Notes: generated from the letters alone by a model not told the origin. DNA of 64,000 bases from Planctomycetota bacterium (GCA_018671175.1 JABHIE010000031.1:168128-232127); one strand, 5' to 3'; positions 37,371-47,159 are shown, counted from the stretch's first letter. A program made the numbers and translations.

Positions 37371-38446
37371 AGTTTTATTCTCTTTTGTCTGCGGCGGGCC
37401 CTTCGGCCTTGTCTATTTGGCGCCTTGATTCGCCTCCCGCTGATTTGCTCCATTTGTTCGGCCTTGAATCCTTCCCCGCCACGCAGCAAGCCACTCTTCT
37501 TTCCGTCGGCGGGAAGCGCACCTTCGATCAGGGGCTGTTTTGGTATCAAGGAGGCGATGAGCATCTTGTTTCAGCTGAATTGCACCTTCACGGCGGTAGC
37601 GGTGTCGCAGCAGCATTTCGCGATTGGGCGCGTAATCATGGATGGCAGGCAAAAGCTAGTGAATTTAATGAAAAACAAGACCATTGCCCAGGTCTAGCCT
37701 CGGCGCAATCCCCTTTGGCTGCACGCTTTTTAGCCCAGCTTTCAGAATTGACTTGGGCGAATGAGTTGAGCCAGTTGTCGGGTTATTCTAAGCAGCAAAG
37801 ACTCGCGCGCCTCGACGAGTGGGTGGCGCGGCTTGCTTGGGCTTCCATCCTCGCTTGCCCTCCTCGTGTCGCTTTGTTCGGTCCCACGAATGCGGGCAAA
37901 TCAACCCTCTTCAACAGTTGGGTTGCATCCCAGCGCGCGACGGTCTCACCTTCTCCAGGCACAACACGCGATACGGTTGAGGCTCGCATTCAAATTGGCC
38001 AAGGGCCCGATTCATGGGTCTGCCGCTTGCTTGATACCGCGGGGGTAGATTCATCTCTTTCCGGGGCGGATGCCAAGGCTCAGGCTATAGCGCAAGAGTC
38101 TGCGCGCACGGCCTGGCGACGCATTTGGGTTTTTGATGCAGCAACAGAGCCCACGACCGATTTTTTACGGATGGCTCTTGACAGCTCGCCGGCTGACATT
38201 TTCTTGGTGAATCGAGGCGATTTAGCGGCACAGTGGCGTTACCAAGATTTTTTTGGCGCCCGAAAAGCCATCTCTGGTTCAATTCATCTTGATCCTCAGA
38301 TGCTGCTGGAAGAACTTGAATCAAACCTTTTAAGCTCATTGCCTCCTTTGCCCAAGCCGGGCAGCTGCTTGCCTTTTGGCTCGGAACGATTGACAGCTTT
38401 GCTTGATGTGTTTCCTGAGCTGGCGTCTCATGCGGTGCAAAGATAA
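37367..38446 (+). CDS. mnmE: MnmE-like GTPase, shortened and degenerate
   Basis: MnmE with MnmG modifies U34 of several tRNAs. This 359-aa protein keeps an N-terminal part with LHLHGGSG and a SEF remnant (family GEFT), and a G domain with GPTNAGKST (residues 172-180), TTRDTVE and DTAGV. It lacks the usual TRRAFLNGK-type segment, has NRGD in place of NKxD, and ends in HAVQR without the C-terminal CIGK/CFGK cysteine motif. Normal MnmE is about 450 aa. It may have altered function or need a different partner. The frame is intact and it is coupled to coaX, so decay by frameshift is not evident. Confidence 0.75.
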   Translation: MKFYSLLSAAGPSALSIWRLDSPPADLLHLFGLESFPATQQATLLSVGGKRTFDQGLFWYQGGDEHLVSAELHLHGGSGVAAAFRDWARNHGWQAKASEFNEKQDHCPGLASAQSPLAARFLAQLSELTWANELSQLSGYSKQQRLARLDEWVARLAWASILACPPRVALFGPTNAGKSTLFNSWVASQRATVSPSPGTTRDTVEARIQIGQGPDSWVCRLLDTAGVDSSLSGADAKAQAIAQESARTAWRRIWVFDAATEPTTDFLRMALDSSPADIFLVNRGDLAAQWRYQDFFGARKAISGSIHLDPQMLLEELESNLLSSLPPLPKPGSCLPFGSERLTALLDVFPELASHAVQR

Positions 38447-38471
38447 TCCCGCACCGTTATCCTTTGCGCCC

Positions 38472-39788
38472 ATGAATCTTCTTCCCGTGCTTGAGGGCCT
38501 GCACTCGGCAGAGGCATTTCATCCCGCTTTTTTGACTTCTTTTTTCGAGCGAGTCAGAGAATTAGAGCAAGACCCTGGCGCATATCAAGATGCTCTGCGC
38601 GGCAAGTTAATAGCCACTGTTTTTGAAGAGCCATCTACCCGCACGCGGCTTTCTTTTGAGGCGGCAGCAAAGCGTCTTGGCGGTCAGGTCATTACCGTGG
38701 CCGACCCTAAAACAACGAGCGCGGCAAAAGGAGAGACTCTCCATGACATGGCAAAAGTCCTCGGCGGCTATGCTGATTTAATCGTTTGGCGGCATGCCAG
38801 CGATGGTGCCTCGCGCTTAGCATCTCAGGCGGCAGGAGTGCCGATCGTGAATGGCGGCGATGGCCGTTTGGGGCACCCGACGCAAACTTTGCTTGATCTT
38901 TACACGCTGTCGCGCGAGTGGGGTGATTTTCGGGGGCGCACTGTTGCGTTGATGGGAGACTTAAAAAATGGGCGCACTGCCCGCTCTCTCGCATGGGCTT
39001 TGGCTGTTCTGGGCGTTCGTATCGTGTTGCTGCCGAGCCCTTCACTAAACTGGGAGAGCTCTTTTGAGAGGCGCATTCTCGACCGCTTCGACTACCGACT
39101 GGTTCAAGCGCGGCACCCTTTGTTCCGTAGTTGGATTGGCTCGGATGAGGCTTTTCTCCTAGAGCCGCGCGGTGTCGCGCAGGGTGACTTGTTCCCCGAA
39201 CAGTCTGCGGCACTTCATAAAATCGACGCCATGTATCTCACGCGTCTTCAAGATGAGCGAGGCGCGCGTCAAGGTGGTGCTCCTTATCCAGGGGTAACGC
39301 CAGAGGTTATGGCTGACCCACTCTTGAGTGATTGCCTGCTTTTGCACCCGCTCCCTCGTCGTGGTGAGTTGCCGCCAACTCTCGATTCAGATCCTCGCGC
39401 GCTTTATTTCGAACAGGCCAAAATGGGGCCGCTCGTGCGAATGGGGGTGTTTCTGGCCTTTTTGCGCCCAGACCTTTGGCCTTTGCCGACCCTTCAGCCT
39501 CTACCGTCAGGGTGCCGAGATCATGACTTGGGCACTTGCCCCAACACAGGGTGCATTACGCATAGCCAAAAGCTTAGAGCGCCTTGGCGCACGGAGGGCA
39601 GAAGCCGCCGCCGTTTTTTGTGCGCTTATTGCGATGCATTGCTTCCGATTGATTACATCGGCTGCTGCTCGTCTCGAAAAGTTCACCCGATTCATTCGCC
39701 TAAAGCGCAGAGTATCCGGCCAGAAAATTTAAGGCCATTTGTTTCCCGCGAAGATGCAGAGCGAGAATCATACTCTTGGGGCAGCTAG
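38472..39788 (+). CDS. pyrB: Aspartate carbamoyltransferase fused to a PyrI-type zinc domain
   Basis: ATCase makes carbamoyl-aspartate in pyrimidine synthesis. From ATG 38472 it is 438 aa. The catalytic chain (about 1-342) has STRTRLSFE, KGETLHD, the HPTQTLLD carbamoyl-phosphate site, MGDLKNGR, MYLTRLQDER and HPLPRRGE. The C-terminal part has CPNTGCITH ... FLCAYC: C356-x4-C361-x22-C384-x2-C387, nearly the spacing of the zinc site of E. coli regulatory chain PyrI (x4, x23, x2). The PyrI allosteric nucleotide-binding domain is not present. A 50-residue tail follows. The start upstream at 38403 lies in mnmE and is rejected. Confidence 0.92.
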   Translation: MNLLPVLEGLHSAEAFHPAFLTSFFERVRELEQDPGAYQDALRGKLIATVFEEPSTRTRLSFEAAAKRLGGQVITVADPKTTSAAKGETLHDMAKVLGGYADLIVWRHASDGASRLASQAAGVPIVNGGDGRLGHPTQTLLDLYTLSREWGDFRGRTVALMGDLKNGRTARSLAWALAVLGVRIVLLPSPSLNWESSFERRILDRFDYRLVQARHPLFRSWIGSDEAFLLEPRGVAQGDLFPEQSAALHKIDAMYLTRLQDERGARQGGAPYPGVTPEVMADPLLSDCLLLHPLPRRGELPPTLDSDPRALYFEQAKMGPLVRMGVFLAFLRPDLWPLPTLQPLPSGCRDHDLGTCPNTGCITHSQKLRAPWRTEGRSRRRFLCAYCDALLPIDYIGCCSSRKVHPIHSPKAQSIRPENLRPFVSREDAERESYSWGS

Positions 39789-39960
39789 CCGTGCCTTTTC
39801 GCACGATGTGATTCGAAATAGCCCATATAAAGTGGGTTTCTCGACCAATCGGGCGGCATAGATTTTGCACTCTGCAGGGGTGCGGGCATCCTCTCGCGCC
39901 CTTAGGATGTGGTTCCCCTTGTGCACCGGACCTCCTTCGGTACCTCTTGCGTTTCATTTC

Positions 39961-42900
39961 GTGAAAAAAAACCTCCTTACATTTCCTTCCAGCTGGCTTT
40001 TTCTGCCCGCTGCAATCATTCTCGCGCTTTCTCCTTTGGGCTGCTTCAATGCAGACCAGCTGGGTGGCGAGGTTGGCGACGCTCTAGTTTTAGAAGCTGC
40101 TAACTGGGGTCGTTTGGTTGATGTCGTCGATCAAGACGGCATGCCCATGGAGTCTAAGGTTGTGATAAACCCCGAGCTGGTTTCTGACGGAGTCTCTTAT
40201 CTTTTGTCAACAAACCCAGTGACGCAAGATGAAGTCCTTACGATTCTTCAGCCGGCAGGCTCTCCTTCTGCAACTTTGCTACTTTCACAGGCAAAGGCCG
40301 ACTTGCCCTCTTTCTCCACTAAAGGCTATAAGTACCCGCCACCCTATGAGATGGTGGCCAGAAACGCTGCTTTAGTTTTCGAGTTTTCTGAGCCTCTTGA
40401 CCCAAATACCGTAACGAAGGAGTCCTTGCAGATAACCGCTGGCAACCCCCCAGTAGCTGCAATTACAGGGCTCTATTACGTTAGCAATGACCTCGAGAGG
40501 GGGGTCGGCTCTGTCATCTTTGACCCAACGATTTCTTCTCGTCAATCGGCTGAACTCGGTCTTCCCCAGAATGCAACAGGCTTCCCAGCTGCTCTTGATG
40601 CGGTTGATTATTCTTTGCAGGTTGACTTGCCTACGGTGCTAGCCCCAGAGATTGGACAACCCGTAGTGATTAAGAGCCTGAATGGTCTGCGCAAAATCAC
40701 GGCTTCCTCTTTAGGCAGTCTCCGCACTTTGGCTTCTGGGCCAGCGGTTAACCTTGTTGCTAGGGCAGGCGGTGACATGGACGAGTCGCACGGTTTTATG
40801 CGCGACAACACCCCGCCCAACCTTGTGGGTCGCTTTGATGCCGTATTTGATAGCGTGATCTCTTCCACGGGCCCAACGGCCATAGCGCAATTTCACATCG
40901 TTGAGTTAAATTGCCAAGGAATTGATGCGAAACGGGGCGATGTTTTCGAGGTTGGCTCTGTCTTAGCTGTCGTGAATCAAACACCTGAGCCAAAGGGTGG
41001 CAATGTCTGGGAAGTGGCACTTAATGTTTTGACCTATGACGAGTTGACGGGTCTCGGAGGCTTGGTCGGCGGTTCCGCTAATGTTGACGCTCGCCTTACG
41101 ACTGTATACCGCGCGCAGGACAGCGCCTATCAGGCCTGCTTCCTAGATATTCAGCCGCCACCGCTTGGTGGCTTTCCTTCCACGAGTATTGACCCAAACT
41201 CTACGGTTACGATTCGCTTTGATGAAGCGATCGACCCTTTGACCGTTTTGTCGATGCACTCTTTTGTCGTGACAAGCGTAGAAGACCCCAGCAATGTTGA
41301 CTTCTTTGGCCCAGTGGGGGCAACTCCTCCAGGGGCTCGCTTGACTTACGATGAAGATCTCAATCCCGTAAATACGCTGGTGTCTGTCAGCAATGAGTCT
41401 CTTAACGGCGGCGGTACTCAGCAGCCTTATGTCGCTCGGCTTACAGACGGTGGTGTTACTTTCTCAGCGAATGTTTTACCCGGCTCTTTGCAGGGTGTCC
41501 TGATTGCCAATGCGCTAACGCCCCCTGAGGTCTATTTTGTAGACGATGGCACGGGTGGCATTGTTGAGGTTGGCGGTGGAAGCAGGATCGACGCATCCAC
41601 TTCGACGATTAGCTACTCCTCACCTCAAGAGATTCGTATCACTCTCTCTGGTGGCTTGGCCGTCAGTAGCGATGCTGTTGTCAGCTTTGACTACTCTGAG
41701 GGAGTCACAGATCAAGACCCATTTGAAGGGGTCTGCGCTTATCCTCCACTTCCTGGGCTTTTCCGCAGCAGTCTTAAGGCCGTGGGTAGCACCCAGAAGC
41801 ATTCTGTGGTCGACGAGCCAATCAATGCATCTGTTGGTTATGTCCGAGGTTTTTCTGAGGATACCGCCCCTGCTAATGTTGCTGTAAACGGTGGTGTGCT
41901 AACCGCTGATGTTACAGCTGAAAACGACATTATCTTCGAGTCGGTTCGCGGTTCGGTGACCACTACCGTCCTGGGTACAGATAAAGAGTTGCTTTTTGCT
42001 TATGACCCTGCCACGCAAGAATTGCTGGGCGATGGAATTGGCGCAGGTTCGCAGTTGACTGGCAGCGGCACCACTTACTCACTCACCTTGAGTGTCACAG
42101 AGGGTGTCATCGTTGATTCTTCTGTTCTGATTGATTTCCGATACGAGTTTTCAGATGGCGCAGACGAATCTTTTGTCGATTATCGCAACGGTGCGCTTTC
42201 TTTGTATATGCCTAACTTTAAAGATGTCGACGACGCGTCAGTCGTGGCCGATTACCAATATGCTCAAACTGAGACGAGCGCAGACTATATCGACCGTCTT
42301 CCTGGTTACGATTTGGCTGTCATTCGGAATAATACTCAAGACCGATCCGAGTTTGCTGGCCGCGTCTACTTCGGTCCCATTGAGGTCGGAGACGGAAGCC
42401 GTGAATTCACTTTGTCTCCTGTTCAGGGTTTCTCCGAAACAAACACTGACGATTATTTGAACTTCTTAGTCGCTTTGCGCGATGGTCAAGATGGCATCCA
42501 AGATTTAGCCGGTAATGGCCTGGGCTTTGCACAGTTCTTTGCGGGTTCTACGATTCCGATCACTGTTGCCGGCGGCGGTGGCGTCACTGCAGCGAGCCAT
42601 GATTCTTATTTCTGCCTTCGAGTCGCAAATGGCCTAGATGACAACAATGACGGTCAGCCTGAGTTCGCAGGCCAGGTTACTTGGGGCGCTGGCGCAATGT
42701 CGGGGCGTGCTCCTGAGCGTTTCTCGCGCTCTGCAGATTCCGGAAATGAGTATGTCGGTGCAAAAATCGCTCTTGGGCTGGGCTTGCCCGAACCTCTCGT
42801 TCCATCCGGTTCGGTCTTGATGACGGTGCACCGCCCACAAGACTTTGGTTTTTCATACAACTTCCCGCTTGAGTTTAACTTGGACATTGACGGCGCTTCT

Positions 42901-43995
42901 TGGGCTCCTTTTGGTGCCAAACTTTATGACGATTTCTACCAAGACATTTCGGTTTCTTTCGCGCATGCCAATGTTCTTCCCGACGAAGTTCTTAACCCGC
43001 AGAACAACTTGCCAATATTTCCTGGCTCGGGCCTTTCGACAGCCACCTTCAACGAAAATGTATTAGGCCAGCCCGAATTGCCTGAAACGGAAGTCTTTCG
43101 TAGCGGCTACACAATGCGTGGGGTTAATATGTTTGCTGTTCCTTCAGGGGCAATGTTTATTCCATGGCCGACTTTTAACGAGTCGTTTACATGGCGAGAT
43201 ACTGGAATTAATCCTCTCATTACGGGTGGCGCTCTAGATTCGCTTGGCTCTCCACCCGCTAACGCAATTCAACCTGGAGACGACCCCAACTATGGCCCTG
43301 GCATGGTGCCAGCGACTGATTTGGGCTTGCTGACTCGATTCCGTTGCTACCCGCAGCAGCTTGCGCACTCTTTGCCCCTGAACACTTTTCAGGCGACCGA
43401 TATGGTGAACCTGTCGGCGCTTCCTGCTTGGCGGATCTTTTCCTCAGGCGGGCGTGATGCCGGTGGCAAGTGGCGTGAAGTCATCCCTGATAACACTGAG
43501 GCGGGTGGCACGATTCCAAGTGGTGGTTTCGATGCAGCCGGCCTGAAAACGGCTCAGATGGATACCTACCTCTACTGGATGAACATTGACTTCGCCGTTC
43601 GTGTCTCGCGTGTGTACTCGCACTGGTTCGATACGGGTTCAGCAATTCCCACCGGTGGCATTAAAGCCGTCATGATTGAGCCCAGCTTGAGCTTGCTTCC
43701 TGTCGGCACTGATATTCAAGTCGATTATCGTGGTGCTGCTCAGGTTGGCCACCCTAACAGCGCAACAGCGCCAGGTCCTTTAACTTCTGCCGCCACACCT
43801 TTTGATGCATGGGGCAACCTTGCGCCAAATGCCAAGGGTAGCGTTTCTTCACCAAGTGAATGGAGCACAAATGTGCATGAAATCGAAGGGCAGCAATACC
43901 GCTATTTTCAAGTGCGTTTGACCATTGTCTCCGACCCAGATGCTGGAGTCGCGCCTAATCTAGACGCTGTCGGGATCGTGTGGGGGGGGGCTTAA
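39961..43995 (+). CDS. Giant Ig-like surface lipoprotein, class A, copy 1
   Basis: The GTG start gives a lipoprotein signal MKKNLLTFPSSWLFLPAAII ending in lipobox LSPLGC, 1344 aa in all. A short N-terminal NWGRLVDVVDQDG motif is followed by a first SbsA-type Ig-like domain (about 130-250: FEFSEPLDPNTVTKESLQI) and ISSRQSAELGLP. A second Ig-like domain starts near 400 (IRFDEAIDPLTV). Residues about 440-750 have no counterpart in the paralog at 44097. The C-terminal part has LPAWRIFSSGG, RVSRVYSHWF and the shared RGA ... SEWSTN ... FQVRLTIVSDPD module. A G8 tract lies six codons before the stop. The function is unknown; surface adhesion or scaffolding is likely. Confidence 0.85.
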   Translation: MKKNLLTFPSSWLFLPAAIILALSPLGCFNADQLGGEVGDALVLEAANWGRLVDVVDQDGMPMESKVVINPELVSDGVSYLLSTNPVTQDEVLTILQPAGSPSATLLLSQAKADLPSFSTKGYKYPPPYEMVARNAALVFEFSEPLDPNTVTKESLQITAGNPPVAAITGLYYVSNDLERGVGSVIFDPTISSRQSAELGLPQNATGFPAALDAVDYSLQVDLPTVLAPEIGQPVVIKSLNGLRKITASSLGSLRTLASGPAVNLVARAGGDMDESHGFMRDNTPPNLVGRFDAVFDSVISSTGPTAIAQFHIVELNCQGIDAKRGDVFEVGSVLAVVNQTPEPKGGNVWEVALNVLTYDELTGLGGLVGGSANVDARLTTVYRAQDSAYQACFLDIQPPPLGGFPSTSIDPNSTVTIRFDEAIDPLTVLSMHSFVVTSVEDPSNVDFFGPVGATPPGARLTYDEDLNPVNTLVSVSNESLNGGGTQQPYVARLTDGGVTFSANVLPGSLQGVLIANALTPPEVYFVDDGTGGIVEVGGGSRIDASTSTISYSSPQEIRITLSGGLAVSSDAVVSFDYSEGVTDQDPFEGVCAYPPLPGLFRSSLKAVGSTQKHSVVDEPINASVGYVRGFSEDTAPANVAVNGGVLTADVTAENDIIFESVRGSVTTTVLGTDKELLFAYDPATQELLGDGIGAGSQLTGSGTTYSLTLSVTEGVIVDSSVLIDFRYEFSDGADESFVDYRNGALSLYMPNFKDVDDASVVADYQYAQTETSADYIDRLPGYDLAVIRNNTQDRSEFAGRVYFGPIEVGDGSREFTLSPVQGFSETNTDDYLNFLVALRDGQDGIQDLAGNGLGFAQFFAGSTIPITVAGGGGVTAASHDSYFCLRVANGLDDNNDGQPEFAGQVTWGAGAMSGRAPERFSRSADSGNEYVGAKIALGLGLPEPLVPSGSVLMTVHRPQDFGFSYNFPLEFNLDIDGASWAPFGAKLYDDFYQDISVSFAHANVLPDEVLNPQNNLPIFPGSGLSTATFNENVLGQPELPETEVFRSGYTMRGVNMFAVPSGAMFIPWPTFNESFTWRDTGINPLITGGALDSLGSPPANAIQPGDDPNYGPGMVPATDLGLLTRFRCYPQQLAHSLPLNTFQATDMVNLSALPAWRIFSSGGRDAGGKWREVIPDNTEAGGTIPSGGFDAAGLKTAQMDTYLYWMNIDFAVRVSRVYSHWFDTGSAIPTGGIKAVMIEPSLSLLPVGTDIQVDYRGAAQVGHPNSATAPGPLTSAATPFDAWGNLAPNAKGSVSSPSEWSTNVHEIEGQQYRYFQVRLTIVSDPDAGVAPNLDAVGIVWGGA
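43982..43989 (+). repeat. G8 homopolymer at the 3' end of the class A lipoprotein gene
   Basis: Eight G residues encode the final Trp-Gly-Gly just before the stop at 43993-43995. A one-base slip would change the last residues and extend the protein by a few codons. Tracts of this kind can be phase-variable, but at the C-terminus the effect would be small. Confidence 0.6.
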
Positions 43996-44096
43996 TACCG
44001 AGCTGTGCGATTTAGCACACGCGCGCTTGAGGCCTTTGCTTTTACGGGTCTTGCCGTCATTCGTGCTTGGCACAGTGTTTGCTAATTGATTCTGTC

Positions 44097-47000
44097 ATGA
44101 AATACTACTCCTACCTTACTGCTCTACTGTTCGGCCTAACCCTTACGTCTTGCATCAGCGAGCCGTCAGTTGAGCCGACCGAAAGCGATTTCTACCTTCA
44201 ACAGGCCACATGGGGTCGTTTGGTCGATGTGATTGATGCCGAGGGTACTCTTGTTTATACAGATGTAGTGGTTCGTGAGAGTTTGTTGTCTGACTTTGTG
44301 ACTTATGAGTTTTCTAATAACATTCTCACTCAGGCCGAAAACCTTAAGGTCTTGCATCACCGTGATTCGTCACAGTTTGCTGCAGCAGTCGCACAAGCTC
44401 GCTCTGGCTTGTCGTCTGTTCAAATCAAGGGTATGGATGAAATGCCCGTGTTCTCACGCATCGCGCGTAACGGTGCTTTACGCTTAGAATTTTCTGAGCA
44501 TCTCGACCCGTTGAGCGTTAACCGCCAAACGCTTCAGGTTATGAGTGGCAACCCGGCCACGAAGAGTAATGAGGTCCGCTATATCGTTCGCGACGAGTAT
44601 GACGCACATGGTGAGCCCTTAGGCGTAGTCGTTGTTGACAGCACGATTTCCTCCCGTGAGAGTGCCGCGCTTGGCCTTCCTATTAATGGTGTTGGTTATC
44701 CAGCTTCTGCGGACCAACAAGCTCCTAGCATGTGTCTTCGCATCCCGACACGAATCGATTTCCTTTTCGGGCAAAATGAAGTGCTGCGCAGCAAAAAAGG
44801 TCTGCGACAGATTCGTGTTCGAGTCAATTCTGCGGGGGTGCCCGCCGAGCCGGCTGAGTATTCCACTGGCAATAGCTCGGGCAAGCCTGATGTTATCGTC
44901 CGTGCTTTTCGTTCAGGTAATTTGCTCGACCCTAATAATGGGTATCTTCTTGACCTTACCCGCCCGACTTTGATTACAGAGTTGGGGGTTGACTTGATTA
45001 AGGTCCTTGATAATCCAGACCCTACAGCCTCGTCGCGCTCCTTCTTGCTGACTTATTCGATTCAAGCAGATGGTTGCAACGGGATTGCCCCTAAAGAGGG
45101 CGATGTTCTCGTTCTAGGCGATACTGTTTTTCAATTTGCTGCCGCCATTTCATCGAACGACCCGGCCGCATATGAGGTCATTGCAACTTTGCTTTCTGGT
45201 GCTTCTTTCGAAGGCGATTACACCGGAGCGCCATTGTTTGCAGAGCTAACCGCCTCGTATGCCTCAGAGAATTACAGCTTGCAGATGTGCTGGGTGAAGT
45301 TTTTGCCTGAGCCAGCTGCCTTGCCTGCTACTGGGGTTGACCCAATGGCCACTTTGACGATTCATTTCGATGAAGCCATTGGCGCAGAAACCGTGAGAGC
45401 ATTAGATACCTTTGTCTTTGCCTCTTATGCACTCGGTTCTTCTGGCGCCGAGGGGCCATATCAATCTGGTGCTGAGTCCGTTGGCGACTATATCGATAGT
45501 TTGATCGGATATGGCACTTACCCATTAAGTGCTACAGGCTCTGGCCGGATTCGCTTTGGTCCAATTAGCCCTTCGCAAGATGCACGCAGTTTCACTATCG
45601 CACCTGTCGCGGGTATCTCAGATGCACATGCTGAGGCGACTAACTTGCGGATGTGTGTTGCTCTGCGTGATGGGTCAGAAGGGATTCGAGATCTTGCTGG
45701 TAATCCAATTGCTATGAGTGGCTTTGTTGCTGGCAATGATGACCAAGTCGAAATCCTGACTTTGCAGGGGGCACCTTCTAGCTGGCCTAGCTCCAGGTAT
45801 TTCGCTTTGCGTTTTACGAGCCTTGACGAAAACCGAGATGGTCATGTTGAGTATTCTGGGCAATACACACTTCCGCGAACGGGTTATATGAGCGGCCGAG
45901 AACTGCGACAGTTCTCACGCATGGCTGATGCCTCGAATACCTACATCGGTCAAAGGTTGAAGTTTGGCCAAGGGATTATGACCCCCTTGACGCCTGCAGG
46001 TGCCGTTTTGATGACGGAGCTTTCCTATCACCACTTAGGGTTTGGTCTCTTGGCACCTGATTCCTACAACCTCGACATCGTTGGTCTAAACTGGGCTCCT
46101 TTTGGTGGTTCCGTCTACGATGCAACTTTCGACCGTTATTCTTTGGCGCTCTCTCACGCCGAGCGCTTCCCAGACGATTACATCAACCCGTCAAATGGGT
46201 ACCCCAAGTACTATAAGTCGGGGCTCAAATATCAAGGCACCTTCGATAATAATATTTTGGGCCGTAATGAGGGGATAGAAGAAAAGATTGTCTTTGATAC
46301 GAAGTACTACATTAGCGCAATGAACATGTTCGTAGCTGCTAGCGGCACTCAAATGATGCCATGGCCCGACTTCACTCAGTTTTACACTTGGCGTGACACT
46401 TCGATACCGCAAACCATCCTGGGCGGAAATACTGCAGGCCAAGATAAGCGTGGTGCCCCACCAGAGGTAACCGGGCAAGATGAAATTTTTGCTCCTGGCG
46501 AAATCCCGTCGATTGGCTTACCGCTCTTGATGCGCTTCCGTTCTTACCCCATGGGTGGTTTTCATGGGCAAAATGGGTTTCAAATCCAGATTATGGTTGG
46601 CTCTTCGGCTCTGCCCGCATTTCGCGTTTTCTCTTCAGGCGGCTTGAATGCCTCTGATGAGTGGAAGCTGGTCGTGCCAGATGTCGGCGACGACGGAACA
46701 AAACCCACTGGCGGCTACAATACGGCAACAGGAGCAAAGACAAAGAAGTTTGGCCCTGAGCTTTATTGGGCTCAAGTTGATTTTTCCGTTCGTGTTTCGC
46801 GCGTTTACACCCACTGGTTTACTTTCGGTGGCCAAGTCGATGATATCTCTAGCTTGACAGTAGAAGAAGTTTCCAACCCCGGTACAGAAATGGTTCTAGA
46901 TTTCCGTGGCGCTGAGTTGGTCGATATTACTAATTGTGAAGTCAATGCCTTCAACTCTGTCATTGACCTTGACGCCTACGGTGATTTTCAAGGTGCCTGT

Positions 47001-47159
47001 GGCTCGATTAGTAACCCCTCCGAATGGTCCACAGATTTGGCTCTACTCGAGAGCCTTGGCTCCACGGCGTTCCAGATTCGCCTGACCTTCGTTTCGTCGT
47101 TAGAGACGGAATTAGAACCTGAACTTGATGCGCTCGGCTTGGCTTGGACTGTACGCTAG
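44097..47159 (+). CDS. Giant Ig-like surface lipoprotein, class A, copy 2
   Basis: ATG 44097 gives signal MKYYSYLTALLFGLTLTSC with lipobox LTSC; the protein is 1020 aa. It is a paralog of the preceding protein: ATWGRLVDVIDAEG, RNGALRLEFSEHLDPLSVN (first Ig-like, about 120-240), ISSRESAALGLP, IHFDEAIGAETV (second Ig-like, about 404), RVFSSGGLNASDEW, RVSRVYTHWF and the C-terminal RGA ... SEWSTD ... FQIRLTF module. It lacks the 300-residue middle region of copy 1. The 101-base gap to copy 1 holds only a small hairpin, so the two are probably cotranscribed. Confidence 0.85.
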   Translation: MKYYSYLTALLFGLTLTSCISEPSVEPTESDFYLQQATWGRLVDVIDAEGTLVYTDVVVRESLLSDFVTYEFSNNILTQAENLKVLHHRDSSQFAAAVAQARSGLSSVQIKGMDEMPVFSRIARNGALRLEFSEHLDPLSVNRQTLQVMSGNPATKSNEVRYIVRDEYDAHGEPLGVVVVDSTISSRESAALGLPINGVGYPASADQQAPSMCLRIPTRIDFLFGQNEVLRSKKGLRQIRVRVNSAGVPAEPAEYSTGNSSGKPDVIVRAFRSGNLLDPNNGYLLDLTRPTLITELGVDLIKVLDNPDPTASSRSFLLTYSIQADGCNGIAPKEGDVLVLGDTVFQFAAAISSNDPAAYEVIATLLSGASFEGDYTGAPLFAELTASYASENYSLQMCWVKFLPEPAALPATGVDPMATLTIHFDEAIGAETVRALDTFVFASYALGSSGAEGPYQSGAESVGDYIDSLIGYGTYPLSATGSGRIRFGPISPSQDARSFTIAPVAGISDAHAEATNLRMCVALRDGSEGIRDLAGNPIAMSGFVAGNDDQVEILTLQGAPSSWPSSRYFALRFTSLDENRDGHVEYSGQYTLPRTGYMSGRELRQFSRMADASNTYIGQRLKFGQGIMTPLTPAGAVLMTELSYHHLGFGLLAPDSYNLDIVGLNWAPFGGSVYDATFDRYSLALSHAERFPDDYINPSNGYPKYYKSGLKYQGTFDNNILGRNEGIEEKIVFDTKYYISAMNMFVAASGTQMMPWPDFTQFYTWRDTSIPQTILGGNTAGQDKRGAPPEVTGQDEIFAPGEIPSIGLPLLMRFRSYPMGGFHGQNGFQIQIMVGSSALPAFRVFSSGGLNASDEWKLVVPDVGDDGTKPTGGYNTATGAKTKKFGPELYWAQVDFSVRVSRVYTHWFTFGGQVDDISSLTVEEVSNPGTEMVLDFRGAELVDITNCEVNAFNSVIDLDAYGDFQGACGSISNPSEWSTDLALLESLGSTAFQIRLTFVSSLETELEPELDALGLAWTVR

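Noticed and set aside
39790-39805. CGTGC/GCACG hairpin after pyrB as terminator
   Set aside because: The stem is only 5 bp and no T tract follows; it may be chance.
39840-39960. Promoter for the first giant lipoprotein gene
   Set aside because: TAGATT and TAGGAT boxes are present, but no -35 at acceptable spacing; not reported as a feature.
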